In this document: piece after piece, positions 23,984 to 36,042 of the stretch
Layout of the letters: each line of letters starts with the position of its first letter
Position numbering within the stretch: the stretch's first letter is position 1
Source of the DNA: Talinum fruticosum
Lineage: Eukaryota > Streptophyta > Magnoliopsida > Caryophyllales > Talinaceae
NCBI GenBank assembly: GCA_021018815.1
Contig: JAITYX010000102.1
Span: 1,302,001 to 1,366,000, forward strand
Direction of reading: 5' to 3'
Length of the DNA: 64,000 bases
Translations under genes and position numbers: made by a program
Notes under the pieces: generated by a model
What the model was told of the DNA's origin: nothing
Database searches by the model: none
Seen by the model: the letters and a program-made list of their open reading frames with translations, nothing else

Positions 23984-25737
23984 ATGCCTAAACGCGGAAA
24001 CCATCCCGACTTCCGGGTTTCTCCCTCCTCCAAAAGCCTCGCACCAACAAGCCGAAAGCTCAACCCCTTCCAAACCCGTTGTCACCCAAGCACCTTGCGT
24101 CTGGACGACAAATTCTTCCCAACAACCAAATTCTCCTGGTTGTCCAACATCCAAACCACCGGAGTCTACCAATTCTTGTGTTTCAGCGAGTTCATCTATC
24201 TTGAACTCGTTTCGAGTTCTATGCTCACCTCACTCACTCCGAAAATGTTCTAACCTCTAGGGTTCGAACATTACTGTTACGTATCAACTCTTCCTCGCTC
24301 CACCGCCTGTTCAAAGTTTCTTCTCTTTTCTTGAACAGCAACCCTATCCCTTTCACCGAAGTTGCCGACGACTTCTTTGAAACGTACGCAAAAGAATTCC
24401 CTGGGTCCGGAAAGAACTTTTACGTGACTCAGTTGAAGTCGAAGCTAGGCTCTGTGCTTTCTGCTGATGAGAACCTTCTTCTCACAAGCATTCTAGCAAG
24501 GAGAACCCCAACTCCAAGCACCTCAAAGCCCTCTTCGATATCCTGCGAGGGATACGAAGTCGACCTCTTCCCCTCCATCATTGAGCAATGGCCGCTGTGC
24601 CAGCTCAACTCCAAACCAAGAAGAACACCTCCCTTCCTTTCGGTGCTCTTCTCACCCTCGTTTTCAAATAATTTCAAGTTCCTCTTCGCTCCGACCCAAA
24701 CGCGGTGTCCGAGGCGGCCATTGTGGTCGGCAAGAAGGAACTCCAGGGGTACGGATACCAGGAAACCGACCCTGGTGTCTAGGTTCACAACTCGAGCCGA
24801 GGCCCCCTTCTCCTCCTCGGACTCGAAATCAACCCTTCTCCCTCTTCCCTCTCGCACTGGTGGTGCCTCCACCTCGGGTCCCTCCAAATCTCTCTCTGCC
24901 CTCTTGTCCCCTACTTTCATGGACAAGATCGGCTCCATGTCTTCGAACTCGGAGACATGCTCGGGGCTTTCAAGTCTGTCCTCCAAGGTCCGACCATCAA
25001 CCAAAAGATCGGTCGAGTCCCAAATCCGAGAGCAGCAGTCTCTCGTTCTTGAGATGAGGGAGCTGGTCCAGGAGCGGAAGGAGCTGGTCGAGCTCCTTAG
25101 AGAGAGACGGTCCAAGACGGCTCAGGACCAGGATGACTCGGACGCGTCCGAAGCGTCTTCGAGCCCGAGCCCGACCTCCTCGGACAGCGAGGAAGCCGAG
25201 GAAGAAGAGGAAGAAGCTGCAGATGCAGCAGAAGATGCTTGAGGAACCCGTGGCCGAGGCAGGCCCTTCCGGGCAAAGGGAAGAAGAGGCCGTGTCAACC
25301 GCTGAGGGTCGGTCCGCTCCCCAAGCGCAAATTGCTATACTCGGCTCGCAGACAGCGATCGAGTGGGTCGAAGACCTCGCCCCTCCGGCGGGTCGGACAA
25401 AGCAGCCCCTCTAGCCACCGAGGTCCCAAGGGAAGAACCCCTTGATCCACTTTCTCCGGGTCAGCCACTAAGAGCTGAGCCCCGAGGACAATTCCGGTTC
25501 TCCCTTCGCCGCGCTCAAGCACATCGTCAAGATCATATCGGCGCCGGCACACCTCCGCCTCCACTCGAAATCCCCCTCCCTCCTAGGAGCCATGCACTCG
25601 AGTCACAATTCCTCGGTGTCTCCGTTTTCTATTTTATTTTTGTTTTTGTCCGGACATCTCGGTTGTATTCATTGTTCCTTTTCTCCCTTTCTTTTCTTGT
25701 TGTATTGTTTTTGCTGAAAGGCAAGTGGGAGAACTAG
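23984..25737 (+). pseudogene. Element B env-like third ORF, best preserved copy
   Basis: ATG at 23984 (MPKRGNHPDFRVSP) opens 89 codons to 24253 with LDDKFFPTTKFSWLSN and FLCFSEFIYLELV. After a break, 24331-25242 is open for 303 codons: NPIPFTEVADDFFETYAKEF, FYVTQLKSKL, then Ser/Pro-rich sequence partly in a shifted frame. A Glu/Arg-rich coiled coil follows (about codons 225-260, QQSLVLEMRELVQERKELVE), then a Ser/Asp/Glu tail with a run of Glu. A further open part to 25737 carries PLDPLSPGQPLRAEP, which corresponds to a conserved C-terminal block in A and D. No signal peptide or fusion peptide is evident. The role is unknown; env-like is a positional name from Sireviruses. Confidence 0.72.
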
Positions 25738-26001
25738 AGTCGAAACTGGTTGTCTTGTTTAGGGGAGTTTTTCCGCCCCTTCTTAAAATTTTAATGAAGC
25801 AATGCATTTCTCTATTATCTTCTAAGTTCAGTTTTGCCTTGCTTTATTTTCCGAGTTAATGTTGAAAGCATACCTTATTTTATTTTGCTCGATATACTAT
25901 ATATTGCTCCGATTTATTCAGTATGTCTTACTCACGCGAACCACTCGGAATCATTTTTTTTCTCTAACAAAGTTTCGTTTAGGTATGGAATGTCTTTCAT
26001 C

Positions 26002-26011
26002 AAAAGGGGAG
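26002..26011 (+). promoter_or_regulatory. Polypurine tract of element B
   Basis: AAAAGGGGAG lies two bases before the 3' LTR start at 26014. Confidence 0.88.
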
Positions 26012-26013
26012 AT

Positions 26014-27574
26014 TGAAGACTCGGACATTTCTCAATGTATTTCGAGTTGCACTAAACAAGTCAGTATAACAACCCCATGCTTTTAGAGTTTTGATTCCAA
26101 GGCATTCTCGGTATCACGTAAACTCCTTTGAGTAAAATAAGTATCTTTCGAGTGATACATCGTTTACTTAGTACTTTTGTTGCTTATCTGTTTTTACTCG
26201 GAAAAATGGTTCTTTATTCGAGTCCATCTTCACTCAGATTTATCGCGGACTAATGTTTCGTCTTTTTCTCACTCGGAACCTTACTTACGTCTACAAGCTC
26301 TATTTATGTTAGAGTAAATCTCCTTAGTCTGTTTCATGCTTAGTCTATATCAAGTTTTTCTCACTCGATATTCTTTATAGAACTTGCTCTATCGCTTAGA
26401 CTAAGTCGGATGGAATTATGAGTATCATGGATATTGGACTCGGAAGATTCAACTTCATTTCGACTCGGATAATCAATTGCGTAATTATCATAATTATTTC
26501 ATTATCTCGTGTCTAACTTCGGACCAAAGTATTTTATGCTTTGAGAACCAGAATTGATTTACTTTTGTAGGTTATTCATTCGAGGATACACCTTTTTCAA
26601 ACTACAAAAGTAGCCGGCTCGAACGTCAAATCACCAGCGAGATATGGTTTTTCACCTTTCCTTCTTTAGTCCCAAAAGATTGTGTCGGAAGTCGTCCGCT
26701 TCCATATCCGGAAAACTGGAACGCTAAGCTTAGCGGTGGTTTCCACCTCATTTTTCAAGACACAACCGATGGTTTTGGGACTTCCAAGAGAGTTAAACCG
26801 TTGTCCAACGTTCATATTTCAACGGATACTTTCCGAGTGACTCGAAAGCTCTTATCAACGGTCACGAGAGGACTCTCGGTCAGCGAGATGAAGATAACGG
26901 CTACTCTGCCTGGTCATCTATAAATAGAAGCCACTTCACAAGACTTGAAGATTGCCGAATCTATTTGTTAATACACATACTTGAGAAAAGTCATTGTATT
27001 TACTCTCAATCTTCTACTTATAACTCCCATTCGTAATTCATTACTTTACGAGTTGTAAGGTCTTGTACTCGATTACAAACTCTTCTTACATTCTTTGTAA
27101 GGTCCCTTGACTAAGTCTGTAAAGGTTAACTCATCTTAGTTGTCCCTAACTATAAGGGTTATCTCAGCTAGGAAGTACTAGATCGAGATAAGGTAACTTC
27201 GAGTCTAGGAAAACTTGTATAGAGTTGTCCAAGGGAACAACTCGGGTTCGATCGATTCACGGTATTTTGTGGACTCAAAATAGTGGATTTGACTTCATGT
27301 CCGGATTGACACGGACCGTGGTTTTCTGCCCCGGGAGGGTTTCCACGTAAAATCTAAAGTGTCTTCTTTCTAAGTTCATTCTAGATTCGAGCGCTTTCAT
27401 CGCTCTTGTTTCTTTTGATTCATTTCTTTCTGAATCCAATCTTTTCTAACTCTGTTTATGGACTCAAAATCGCCTTTGTCTCTTTTCGAGAAAAAGAGTG
27501 TGTTTTCAAAAAGAATTTTCTATCACCCTATTCACCCCCTCTAGGGTGACTTAGACTCTCCCGAGCAAACCTTC
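26014..27574 (+). mobile_element. 3' LTR of element B
   Basis: It starts TGAAGACTCGGACATTTC and ends GAGCAAACCTTC at 27574, one base short of CTTCA, where RT sequence of another element is joined directly. It pairs with the LTR at 18078-19669. TATA box TATAAATA lies at 26919-26926. An inverted repeat lies near 26568-26609. No target duplication can be read at the right end. Confidence 0.87.
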
Positions 27575-28728
27575 GAGTCTATGTTGAGCAACCCTCTGGA
27601 TTTGAAAACTCAGAATTTCCAAATCATGTTTTCAAATAGCAAAAGGCTTTATATGGTTTTAAACAAGCTCGGAGAGCTTGGTATGAAAGAATAAGCAATT
27701 TCTTGGTTGAAAACAATTTCAAAAGAGGTCAAATTAACAAAACTCTTTTCATAAAACCAAGGGAAATATTCTCTTATTGCTCGGATTTATGTTGATGATG
27801 TCATTTTGGAGTCATTAATGAAACTCTATCTCAAGAGTTCTCTAAGTTCGTGAGATAAGAGTTCCAAATGAGTATGATGGGAGAACTCAACTTCTTTCTT
27901 AGTTTACAAATCAAACAAGACAAGGATGGCATTTATGCCCATCAATCCAAGTATACCAAGGAACTTTTGAAGAAGTACAAACTACTAGATGTGAAGCGAG
28001 CAACAACACCTATGAGTAACAGTTTGAAACTCGGACTCGGACGAAAAAGGTAAAATTGTAGATTAGAAGCTCTACAGAGGTATGATCGGATCTCTACTGT
28101 ATCTCACATCTAGTAGGCCGGATATCATATTCATTGTCTGCCTTTGTGCAAGATTCCAAGCTAATCGAAATAATCACATCTCACTACGGTGAAGAGAATT
28201 TTCGAGATATCTTGCGAGGACTTACAATCTTGGTCTATGGTTTTCAAAAGACTGAGAACTAACTCTCATTGGGTACTCAAGTGCTGATTATACTAGATAT
28301 AAAGTTGATAGAAAGAGCACATCAAGAGCATGTCAATTTCAGGTTAATCTCGCATCTCCTAGCACTCAAAGAAACAAAATTCTATTGCTCTATAAACTAC
28401 CGAGGTTGAGTACATTGCGGTTGGAGCTTGCTTGTGCTTAGATTACGTGGATCAAGTAACACTTGAAGGATCTAGGGCTATCATTCAAATTTATCCCAAT
28501 CAAGTGTGACAATCCGAGTGCAATCAGCATTATAAAGAATCCAGTTCAACACTAAAAAACAAAGCATATTGAGGTCGAGTATCATTTTCTAAGAGAGCAA
28601 TATGAGAAATATGATATTGAACTTGAATTCATTCCTACAAAATTTTAGTTAGCTAATATTTTACTAAATCACTTACTGAGGATAAGTTTTGATTTATTAA
28701 GAATGAGCTTGGTATGATTAATGCATGA
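27575..28728 (+). pseudogene. Element C partial RT and RNase H, broken
   Basis: The sequence begins in mid-RT at the block corresponding to A near 14040 (VYVEQ...GFENSEFPNHVFK). It continues with the RT active-site region around 27790-27810 (YVDDVI). The stretch 27868-28053 is GELNFFLSLQIKQDKDGIYAHQSKY. Degenerate RNase H blocks and the family ending GMINA follow at 28728. LTR, gag, protease, integrase and the first half of RT are absent. Many stops and frameshifts are present. Confidence 0.85.
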
Positions 28729-29270
28729 TTATAGGATTTATTAAGTGGTTTATCCTTACATAATTATTTGTTATGTGCTTTTAATAACAAATGAATCAGA
28801 TTGACGAGTGAGACTAAGCTATGAGTTATTGGTTTTCCGAGTTACTCGGAAAACATACTGAGTCAAACTCACTTTTTGAGCAAAATTGACATCAAACTTC
28901 TAGGATTATCTCTAAATAAATAGAAAATTTTAGAAATATTTTCAAAAAGTCTTTCTTCTCTCTCTCTCTCTCTCTCTCTCTTTCGCCACTCGTTTCGATC
29001 GGAGAAAACTAGCCGTTGGAAGAAAGCTGCAGGAATTCTAGCCGTTGGAGAGCGAACGTCGCACCGGTCCGAGAGTACTGTTTAGTATTCTTGTCGGAAT
29101 GAAGGCTGAAGGTCATCTTTTTCACGATAAATAGCATCCCTTTACCTTTATTTCTTTACTTTACTCACTTGCCTTCTTGCTCTCTACTCTAAGCATTTCT
29201 GCTCACTCGTATTCTCTCTCTCTTTGAATTCTAAGCGTTTTCTCTCTCTCTCTGTTTCTCGAAAATCATC
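28729..29270 (+). other. Post-pol leader of element C
   Basis: No gene is seen. It holds the AATAACAAATGAATCAG block, a CT microsatellite (about 28955-28982), a TATA-like box GATAAATAGCATCCC near 29126 and a second CT run before the env-like start. Confidence 0.55.
29126..29135 (+). promoter_or_regulatory. TATA-like box before env-like ORF, element C
   Basis: GATAAATAGCATCCC matches CTATAAATAGCATCC of element A. It lies about 145 bases before the ATG. Confidence 0.42.
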
Positions 29271-30880
29271 ATGCCTAAACGAGGTTCGGGACCTGAGTTC
29301 TTGGGGTCAGCTACCAAAAAGCCCCGTGTCAAAAGCGGTCAAGAACGAACCTCCAATCCTTCTAAAATCTTTGTCACCCAACATTTCACGTTAGATGATA
29401 AATTATTCCCAACCACCTCTTTTTTCGTGGTTGTAGTACATCAAAAGCACTAGGGTGTACAATTATCCGTAGCTTCGAGTGAATTCATTTACCCGGAACT
29501 CGTTGTTGAGTTCTATTCAAACATGTCCTACTCGAGGGAATCATTACCTCAAGGGTTCAAGAGAAGGTTGTTCATGTCAACCTCCCTCTTCTTCATAGAC
29601 TTTACAAAGTCTCTTCTCTTTTTCTCAATTGCAATCCCATACCTTTTATGGAGATTGCTGATGAATTCTTCGAAAAGTATGCCAAGGAAGTTCCTGAGTC
29701 ACGAAAGAATTTCTCGGTGATTGAGATGAAGACCGAGGCAAGATTGCTCTGTTTCATTTTGATGAGGACCTTTTTGCTCATCATTCCACCAAAAAGATTC
29801 TAAAATCCAAGATTCTCAAAGCTTTGTTTGATATCCTAGATGGCTACGACGAAGACCTCTTTCCTTCTATCATTGAGCGAGATGGCTTTTGTCCCACCTC
29901 AATCAAAGAAATCTACTCTATTCCCCTTCGAGCCCTTTCATTTGTTATTTTCAAACGGTTCAAAGATCCCCTCCTCGGATCCAAATGTTGTTTCCGAGGT
30001 TGCCATTATAGTTAGCAAAAAGAGCTTCTCGGTACGGATACCGGGAAGTTCAACCTTGTGTCTGGGTACATGGGTTTGAGTTAAAACCTCCCTCACCCAC
30101 TCCCACTCATACTAAGACTCATCTAGCACGCCTTTCTACTGGCCCCTCTACTTCTCTACCACCTCATCTACCTTCTACTCGCTATGTTTACATAACTAGT
30201 AAACAAACTTGCTTACGTGTTTGAAGAATTTTAAACTACACTCTCTCTCTCAAAACTGTCCTTCAAAGCCTGGTTATCAACTAGAAAACCAGGTAGTCCC
30301 AGATTCAGGAGAACTAAGATCCGATGATCGAGCTCAAGCTATCATCAAGCAACAGCGCGAGCAGCTCCAACTCCTCCAAGAACAAAGATCGAGAGCTGCT
30401 GAGGACTCGGATACCACTGATACCTCTAAGGAGTCCTCCAGCCCAGCTAAGTCCACCTCGGCTAAGGTAGAAGAGGAAGGCGAGGAAGCGGCTAAGGAAG
30501 AAGGCGAGGGCGACGAAGGAGAAGGCCGAGAAGAAGGAAGAGGAGGACAAAGAAAAAGAAGAGGTCGCTCTACTCGAGGACCAAGTTGTAGAAAAACCAG
30601 AACCACGACTAATCTCCTCGGATCATGTTCTCGGTGGGTCAAAAGAGGCTGGCGAGGCTGGTCGATCCAAAGAAGCTATCCTGAAGCACGGCCAGCTGGT
30701 GTCTGCGAGGAATGTAAGCTCGAGGATGATGTGCCCTTGCTTCACGAGCACCGGGACAGAGCGCATTCTAGATATCACGAGTGCTACAGCCGCCCTGTTT
30801 CTCCACTTCTACATAAGCAAATAGGCGTAGGCGCACTACTTGTCCCTCCTCCTCTCGACAAGCAAGCCCCTTCTTCTTAG
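29271..30880 (+). pseudogene. Element C env-like third ORF, broken
   Basis: ATG at 29271 (MPKRGSGPEFLGSATKKPRV) opens 60 codons with IFVTQHFTLDDKLFPTT. Later blocks are in shifted frames: a membrane-like or hydrophobic segment around 29590-29640, EIADEFFEKYAKE-like near 29650, FDILDGYDEDLFPSIIE at 29824, and an open stretch 30209-30880. That last stretch contains a Gln/Arg-rich coiled coil (AIIKQQREQLQLLQEQRS) followed by a long Glu/Gly/Arg-rich tail. At least five frame breaks occur. Confidence 0.7.
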
Positions 30881-31289
30881 TTCATTTAATTTTTTTTTTG
30901 TCCAACATCAATTATACTCATTTGCTATTTTCTTCCCTCCTTTTTGATGAAATGCTAGGGGAGAAAATATAGAAAACTTGATGTTGTGTTTAAGGGAGTT
31001 CACCTCTTTCGAGCTATGAATGAATTTTTTTTTTCTCTCGAACGGACTTGTTTCTGAGTTATATATGTTTCCAAGTTATAGTTTTTACTTTTCTGCTCTT
31101 ATACAATCTGTGAATTTCTTTGCTTTGATTTATTATTTGCATAACTCGTTCGATTTATGATATGATATGAAATGTACTTTATAAGTATCAACTGTCATTC
31201 TCTCGCTCCGATACGCTCTTATCATTGAAAATGAAAACTCATGTTTCGTAGTAACAAGTTTCTATCTTAAGTATAGAATGCCTTTCATC

Positions 31290-31300
31290 AAAAAGGGGAG
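31290..31300 (+). promoter_or_regulatory. Polypurine tract of element C
   Basis: AAAAAGGGGAG lies directly before the LTR at 31303. Confidence 0.87.
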
Positions 31301-31302
31301 AT

Positions 31303-32881
31303 TGAAGACTCGGGTTTTGACTCTAAGTCATTCGACTATTACATGAAGACTCAAATATAAATCTTATCTCTCTTAAGTTTTGATTCCAAGTCATTCTAAG
31401 CACCATAAAAACTCTTACCTAAGTTTTCATTCGTTTCTAACCGACTCAGAAAGTGCCTTATTGCATATCGCCTACATTGGTGTTTCGACTCAATTAGACA
31501 TCACTCAGAACTATCGCATGCTAAAATAATTTCTTTAACACTCTTATTCCGAGTACTGATTGTATGTTTCAACGTAAAAATAATTACAGCGCTAATTTTT
31601 TATTCTAAGTCAGTTTATCTCTTTGAGAATTATTTGACTAGATCAAGTTGTTATACTCGATATTTTTCACTCTCTCTACTTGATCGGCTTAGGATTGACT
31701 CAAGATGGAATTTGAGTATACTGAATATTAGACTCGAGAAAATTTCATTCCTTTAGGCCAAAGATAATTAAGCATTTAATTACTCGGATTTAATTATTAT
31801 CTGTTCCTAATTTTGGACCAAAGTATTTTATACTTTGAGAACCAAAGTGGTTTACTTTTGTAGGTTATTCAAACGAGGCTAACTCATTTTTGAAATACAA
31901 AAGTACTTCTAACTGTTAATCACCAGCAGACGAGCTTTATCTACTTACTTTTGTAGGTTATTCAAATGAGGCTAACTCATTTTTGAAATACAAAAGTAGC
32001 CGACTTCTAGTTGTTAATCACCAACAGACAAGCTTTATCTACTTCTAAACATGGTTCGGACACCGTGTCAAGGTTGTCTGTTTTCAAAAGTGGAAAACTC
32101 CAATGCTAGGCTAAATAGTGGTTTCCACCTTGCTTTTCGGACAACACCGGTTGACTGGAACACCTTTTGAGCAAATAGCCATTGCCGAACGTTCACACTC
32201 CAACGGATCTTTTCCGAGTGACTCGGAAGAGCCGTTACAACGGCCAGTGAAGAGTTTGTTCAGAACCAAGACTCAATGGTCACTCTGCTTGGTTGGATAT
32301 AAATAGAAGCCACCTCACAAGACTAGAAGATTGTTGAACATCATTACAAAACACATTAGTTGAGCAAAAGTTATTGTTTACATATTCAATCTTCTATTTA
32401 CAACTCCTAGTTTGTATTTAATATTTTCTAAGTTGTAAAGTCTTGTATTCAATCACATTGTTCTTTTACTTTCTAAGTAAAGTCCCTTGACTGAGCTGTA
32501 AGGGTTAACTCAGCTTAGTTGTCCCTTATTGTAAAGGTTACCTCGGTGAGGAAATACTAGATCAAATAAAGAAACTTTTGAGTCTAGGAAAAATTGTAAG
32601 GAATTGTTTAACTGAGCAATTATGGTAGAGTCAATCCTTTGTATTTTGAGGATTCAAAATAGTGGATTTAACATGGTGCTTGGATTAGCACCGACCGTGA
32701 TTTTCTCGCCTCGGGAGGGTTTCCATGTATTTCGAGTGTTCGTATTTTTAGTCCAATCTAGACTCGGACTCAGCTATTTATCACTCTCTAAGCAAAAAGT
32801 GTCTAAGTTCTTTTAAATTTCCTCATCACCCTATTCACCGCCCCTTTAGGGTGACCTATACTCTCTAGGAGCAAACCTTCA
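31303..32881 (+). mobile_element. 3' LTR of element C
   Basis: It starts TGAAGACTCGGGTTTTGACT and ends AGCAAACCTTCA. Its first 170 bases match the LTR at 5649 (subfamily II), so the two probably began as one element's pair. TATA box TATAAATA lies at 32298-32305. A 93-98 bp segment with the conserved inverted repeat is duplicated in tandem at 31852-32042. The next base belongs to minus-strand element E; no target duplication is evident. Confidence 0.88.
31852..32042 (+). repeat. Tandem duplication of the LTR hairpin segment
   Basis: Two units, 31852-31944 and 31945-32042, each run from TTACTTTTGTAGGTTATTC to GCTTTATCTAC. They differ by a 4-base gap and a few substitutions. The other LTRs have one unit. 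Confidence 0.9.
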
Positions 32882-35800
32882 AGATTCTCTATTGATTAGA
32901 GATGACCTCGGAAATTTTAAGGTCCAGTTTCTCTTAACCGAGTTTGAGTGCTCGAAGCAACTCGGTTCATTAACAACTAGAGCTTAGTTTCATGAGTTCT
33001 CCACCGATCTACTAGTCATTCGGACTACACTCAAGGAAAACATGTTTGAATAATAACCACATGTCAATTCATGTAATAAAACATGTAATCATGCATTTAA
33101 GATACCAAGCTCATTTCTTATCAAGCAAAATTGATCTTTACTAAATGGTTTAGTGAAAATATCAGCCAAATTGGAGCTTAGTAGGAATAAATTCAAGTTC
33201 TATATCACATTTTTTATAATGATCTTTCAGAAAGTGATATATGACCTCAGTGTGCTTAGTCTTTGAATGCTCGAACTAGGTTTTTGGTAATGTTGATAGC
33301 ACATTGATTGTCACACTTGATAGGAATGGATGAGAAGGTCAGTCCTAAATCTTTGAGATATTGCTTTACCCATAACAACCGAGCACGTAAAGCTCATGTT
33401 TCTATATACTCATCCTCGGTTGTTAATAAGGTGACTGAGTTCCGCTTCTTTGAGTGCTAGGAGATAAGTGATTGACCTAGAAATTGGCATGCTCCTGAAG
33501 TACTTTTCCTATGAACCTGGTACCTAGCATAATCAGCATTTGAGTAGCCACTAAGAGTTAGAATTGAGTCCTTTGAGTACTAGAGACTAAGCATATGAGT
33601 CCCTGCAAGATATCTAAAGGCCCTCTTCATCTGCAGTGAAATATGATTCTTTATGTTTAGCTTCAAATCTTGTACTATAGGCAGATAATAAACATGATAT
33701 CTAACCTACTAGAAGTAAGGTAAAGTAGAAATCTAATCATACCTCTGGAGAGTTTCTAATCTACTAACGTACCCTTCTTGTCTAAGTCCAATTTGGTATT
33801 GTTGCCCATAGGATTTGTCTGTTGGCTTAGCATCTTGAAGTTTGTACTTTTTGAGTAACTCCTTCACATACTTGGACTGGTTAACATAAATTCCATCTTT
33901 GTCATGCTTGATTTATAGTACAAGGAAGAAATTCAATTCTCCTATCATGCTCATTTTGAATCCCTGTCACATGAGCTCGGAAAATTTCTTGGCATAGAAT
34001 TTCATTAGTAGCGCCAAAGATTCTATCATCAGCATAGATTTGTATGATAAAAAACTCTTTCCCCTTGGTTTTTATAAATAAGGTTTTGTCAATCAAACCT
34101 CATTTAAATTCATTTTCAATCAAGAAGCTACTTAATCTTTTATACCAAGCTCTTGGAGGTTGTTTTAAACCATATAAAGCCTTTTCCATTTTCAAAACAT
34201 CATTTGGCAAGTGAGAGTTTTCAAATCCAGGGGTTGGTCCATATAAACTTCCTCTTGAATATCGTCATTAAAAAAGCACATTTGACATCCATTTGATATA
34301 AACTTATGTTCATGCTATATGCAAATGCTAAAATAATTCTGATTGCTTTAATCCTAGCAACGGTGTAAAGGTTTCCCCACAATATATTCCTTCTTCTTGG
34401 TTATACCCTTGGGTAATAAGTTTTGCCTTATTTCGGCTACCGACCCCTCCTCATCCAGCTTGTTCTTAAAATGCTATTTATTTCCTATTACTAAGTGGTC
34501 GAAGGTCGTTGGTCACGGTCCAAACTTTATTTTCTTCAAATTATGAGAGCTTTTCTTGCATGGTCTCTACCCATTCAGGTTCAAGTAGGGCTTCTATTAC
34601 ATTTTTAGATTCACTTGATGATATGAATGATGAAATGTACATAGATTATGCAAGAAGATTGAGTTCTTACCCCTAAGTTGATGTCGAAATGATATTTCGA
34701 AGGACGAATAGAAGCATACTTGAAAGCTTTACCTAATCTTTGGTTTACCAGGTCCTAAGGTTGAACATTTGCCTCTTCAACTGCTTTGAGCTGGTGGTGT
34801 CTCGGTTCTATTGTTCTTCATCATTCCGAGCCTAGTTTCCACTATGTCATCATCATTTCTATTTAACTTGAAATATGAGAAGGTTGACTCACTTAACCTC
34901 GCCATTGTCAACTTTATCAAAAATAACATGGATACTTTCTTCCACTTTGTTAGTCCTCTTGTTGAAAATGCAATATACTTTGCTATGAAAAGAATATCCT
35001 AGAACTTAGTCAAATGATCTTGACCATTATGTACAAAGCACTTACACCAAAAGTCTTGAAGTATGAGATGTTGGGCTTCTTTGCATTGTATAACTCATAA
35101 GGTGTTTTCTTCAATATGGGTCGAATGAGGCATTTATTGAGTTTGTAATTTGTCTGTGTTCACTCCCTCAACCCGTAAATAGTAAGAAAAATCATTTTCA
35201 ATCATCATTATCCTTACTATTTCTTCAAGAGTTATGTTCTTTCTCTTTACCACTCTGTTTTGTTGAGGATTTTTGGGTGTAGAGAAGTTGTGGAAGATAC
35301 CATTCTTATCATAGAAATTAGTAAATTTTGAGTATTCGAACTTCCTTCTGTTCTTATCCTTCCGCTCTAAGTCTCATACTCTACTTGAATTTTCCTGCAA
35401 ACCCATGGTGAACTCATTAAAGACTTCATTCTTGTTTCTTAGAAAACAAACCCAGGAAAATCTTGAAAAGTCATCTCCAATAACAAGAACAGATGATTCA
35501 CCTTCTAAGCTTTTAATAGGGATTTCATCACATAAATCCATATGAATCAACTCAAGCAGCTTTCATGTGGAAATAATTTTAAGTGGTTTGAATGAAGATC
35601 TAACTTGTTTCCCTTTAGTACATACATCACAAATTTTATCTTTCTTAAAATAGCACTTGGGGAGTCCTCGGACTAACCCTTGTGAAGCAAATTTCTTAAT
35701 TGTATGCATGCTAATATGACCTAACCTACGATACCATCTTCATGATTCATCATTAAAAGAAACTTTTAAACATGACAAGTTCCGAAGTAGAATCGGAGAG

Positions 35801-36042
35801 ATGAATAATGTAGGCATTACCTAACCTCGGACAAGCGAGCATTGTCTCATTTGAAGTAGCATCAGTTATGAAGCAATTGATCTCAGTGAACTTTACCTCT
35901 TGTCCTTTTTCACATAATTAGGAGATGCTCGGAAGATTGTACTTGAGCCCTTTGACAAGGTAGACTGGGCTGACTTAGTTGTCACCTTAACCAACTCTTC
36001 CGATGTCTACAATCTTTCCCTTGATGTTATCTCCAAAGGTTA
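32882..36042 (-). pseudogene. Element E integrase, RT and RNase H (old minus-strand copia)
   Basis: The minus strand holds a heavily decayed pol. The order from high to low coordinates is the end of the protease region (35890-36042), the pre-integrase and integrase core (about 35000-35700, with MDLCDEIPIKSL-like and RKNITLEEIVRIMMIE blocks), then RT with YADD at 34025-34036 in place of YVDD. RNase H carries CDNQCAINITKN near 33290, and the pol end is near 33089. 32882-33088 is post-pol leader. Stops and frameshifts are more numerous than in D, so E is probably older. Element D interrupts it at 36043, and its continuation is at 45847. Confidence 0.83.
36038..36042. repeat. Left target-site duplication of element D (GGTTA)
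   Basis: GGTTA before D corresponds to AGTTA at 45847-45851 after D, matching 4 of 5 bases. Reading element E across D rejoins its protease region at this point. Confidence 0.75.

Noticed and set aside
24429..25115. 228-codon minus-strand frame opposite the env-like ORF of B
   Set aside because: Antisense of a conserved coding stretch; the plus strand shows the family blocks.
17938..27574. Tandem LTR-internal-LTR array by unequal recombination
   Set aside because: The chimeric LTR at 17938-19669 shows B inserted into A's 3' LTR, so nesting explains the A/B part better than shared-LTR recombination.
32882..36042. E and D as one tandem element
   Set aside because: D has its own LTR pair and near-perfect target duplication, and the two flanking pieces of E join in mid-protease.
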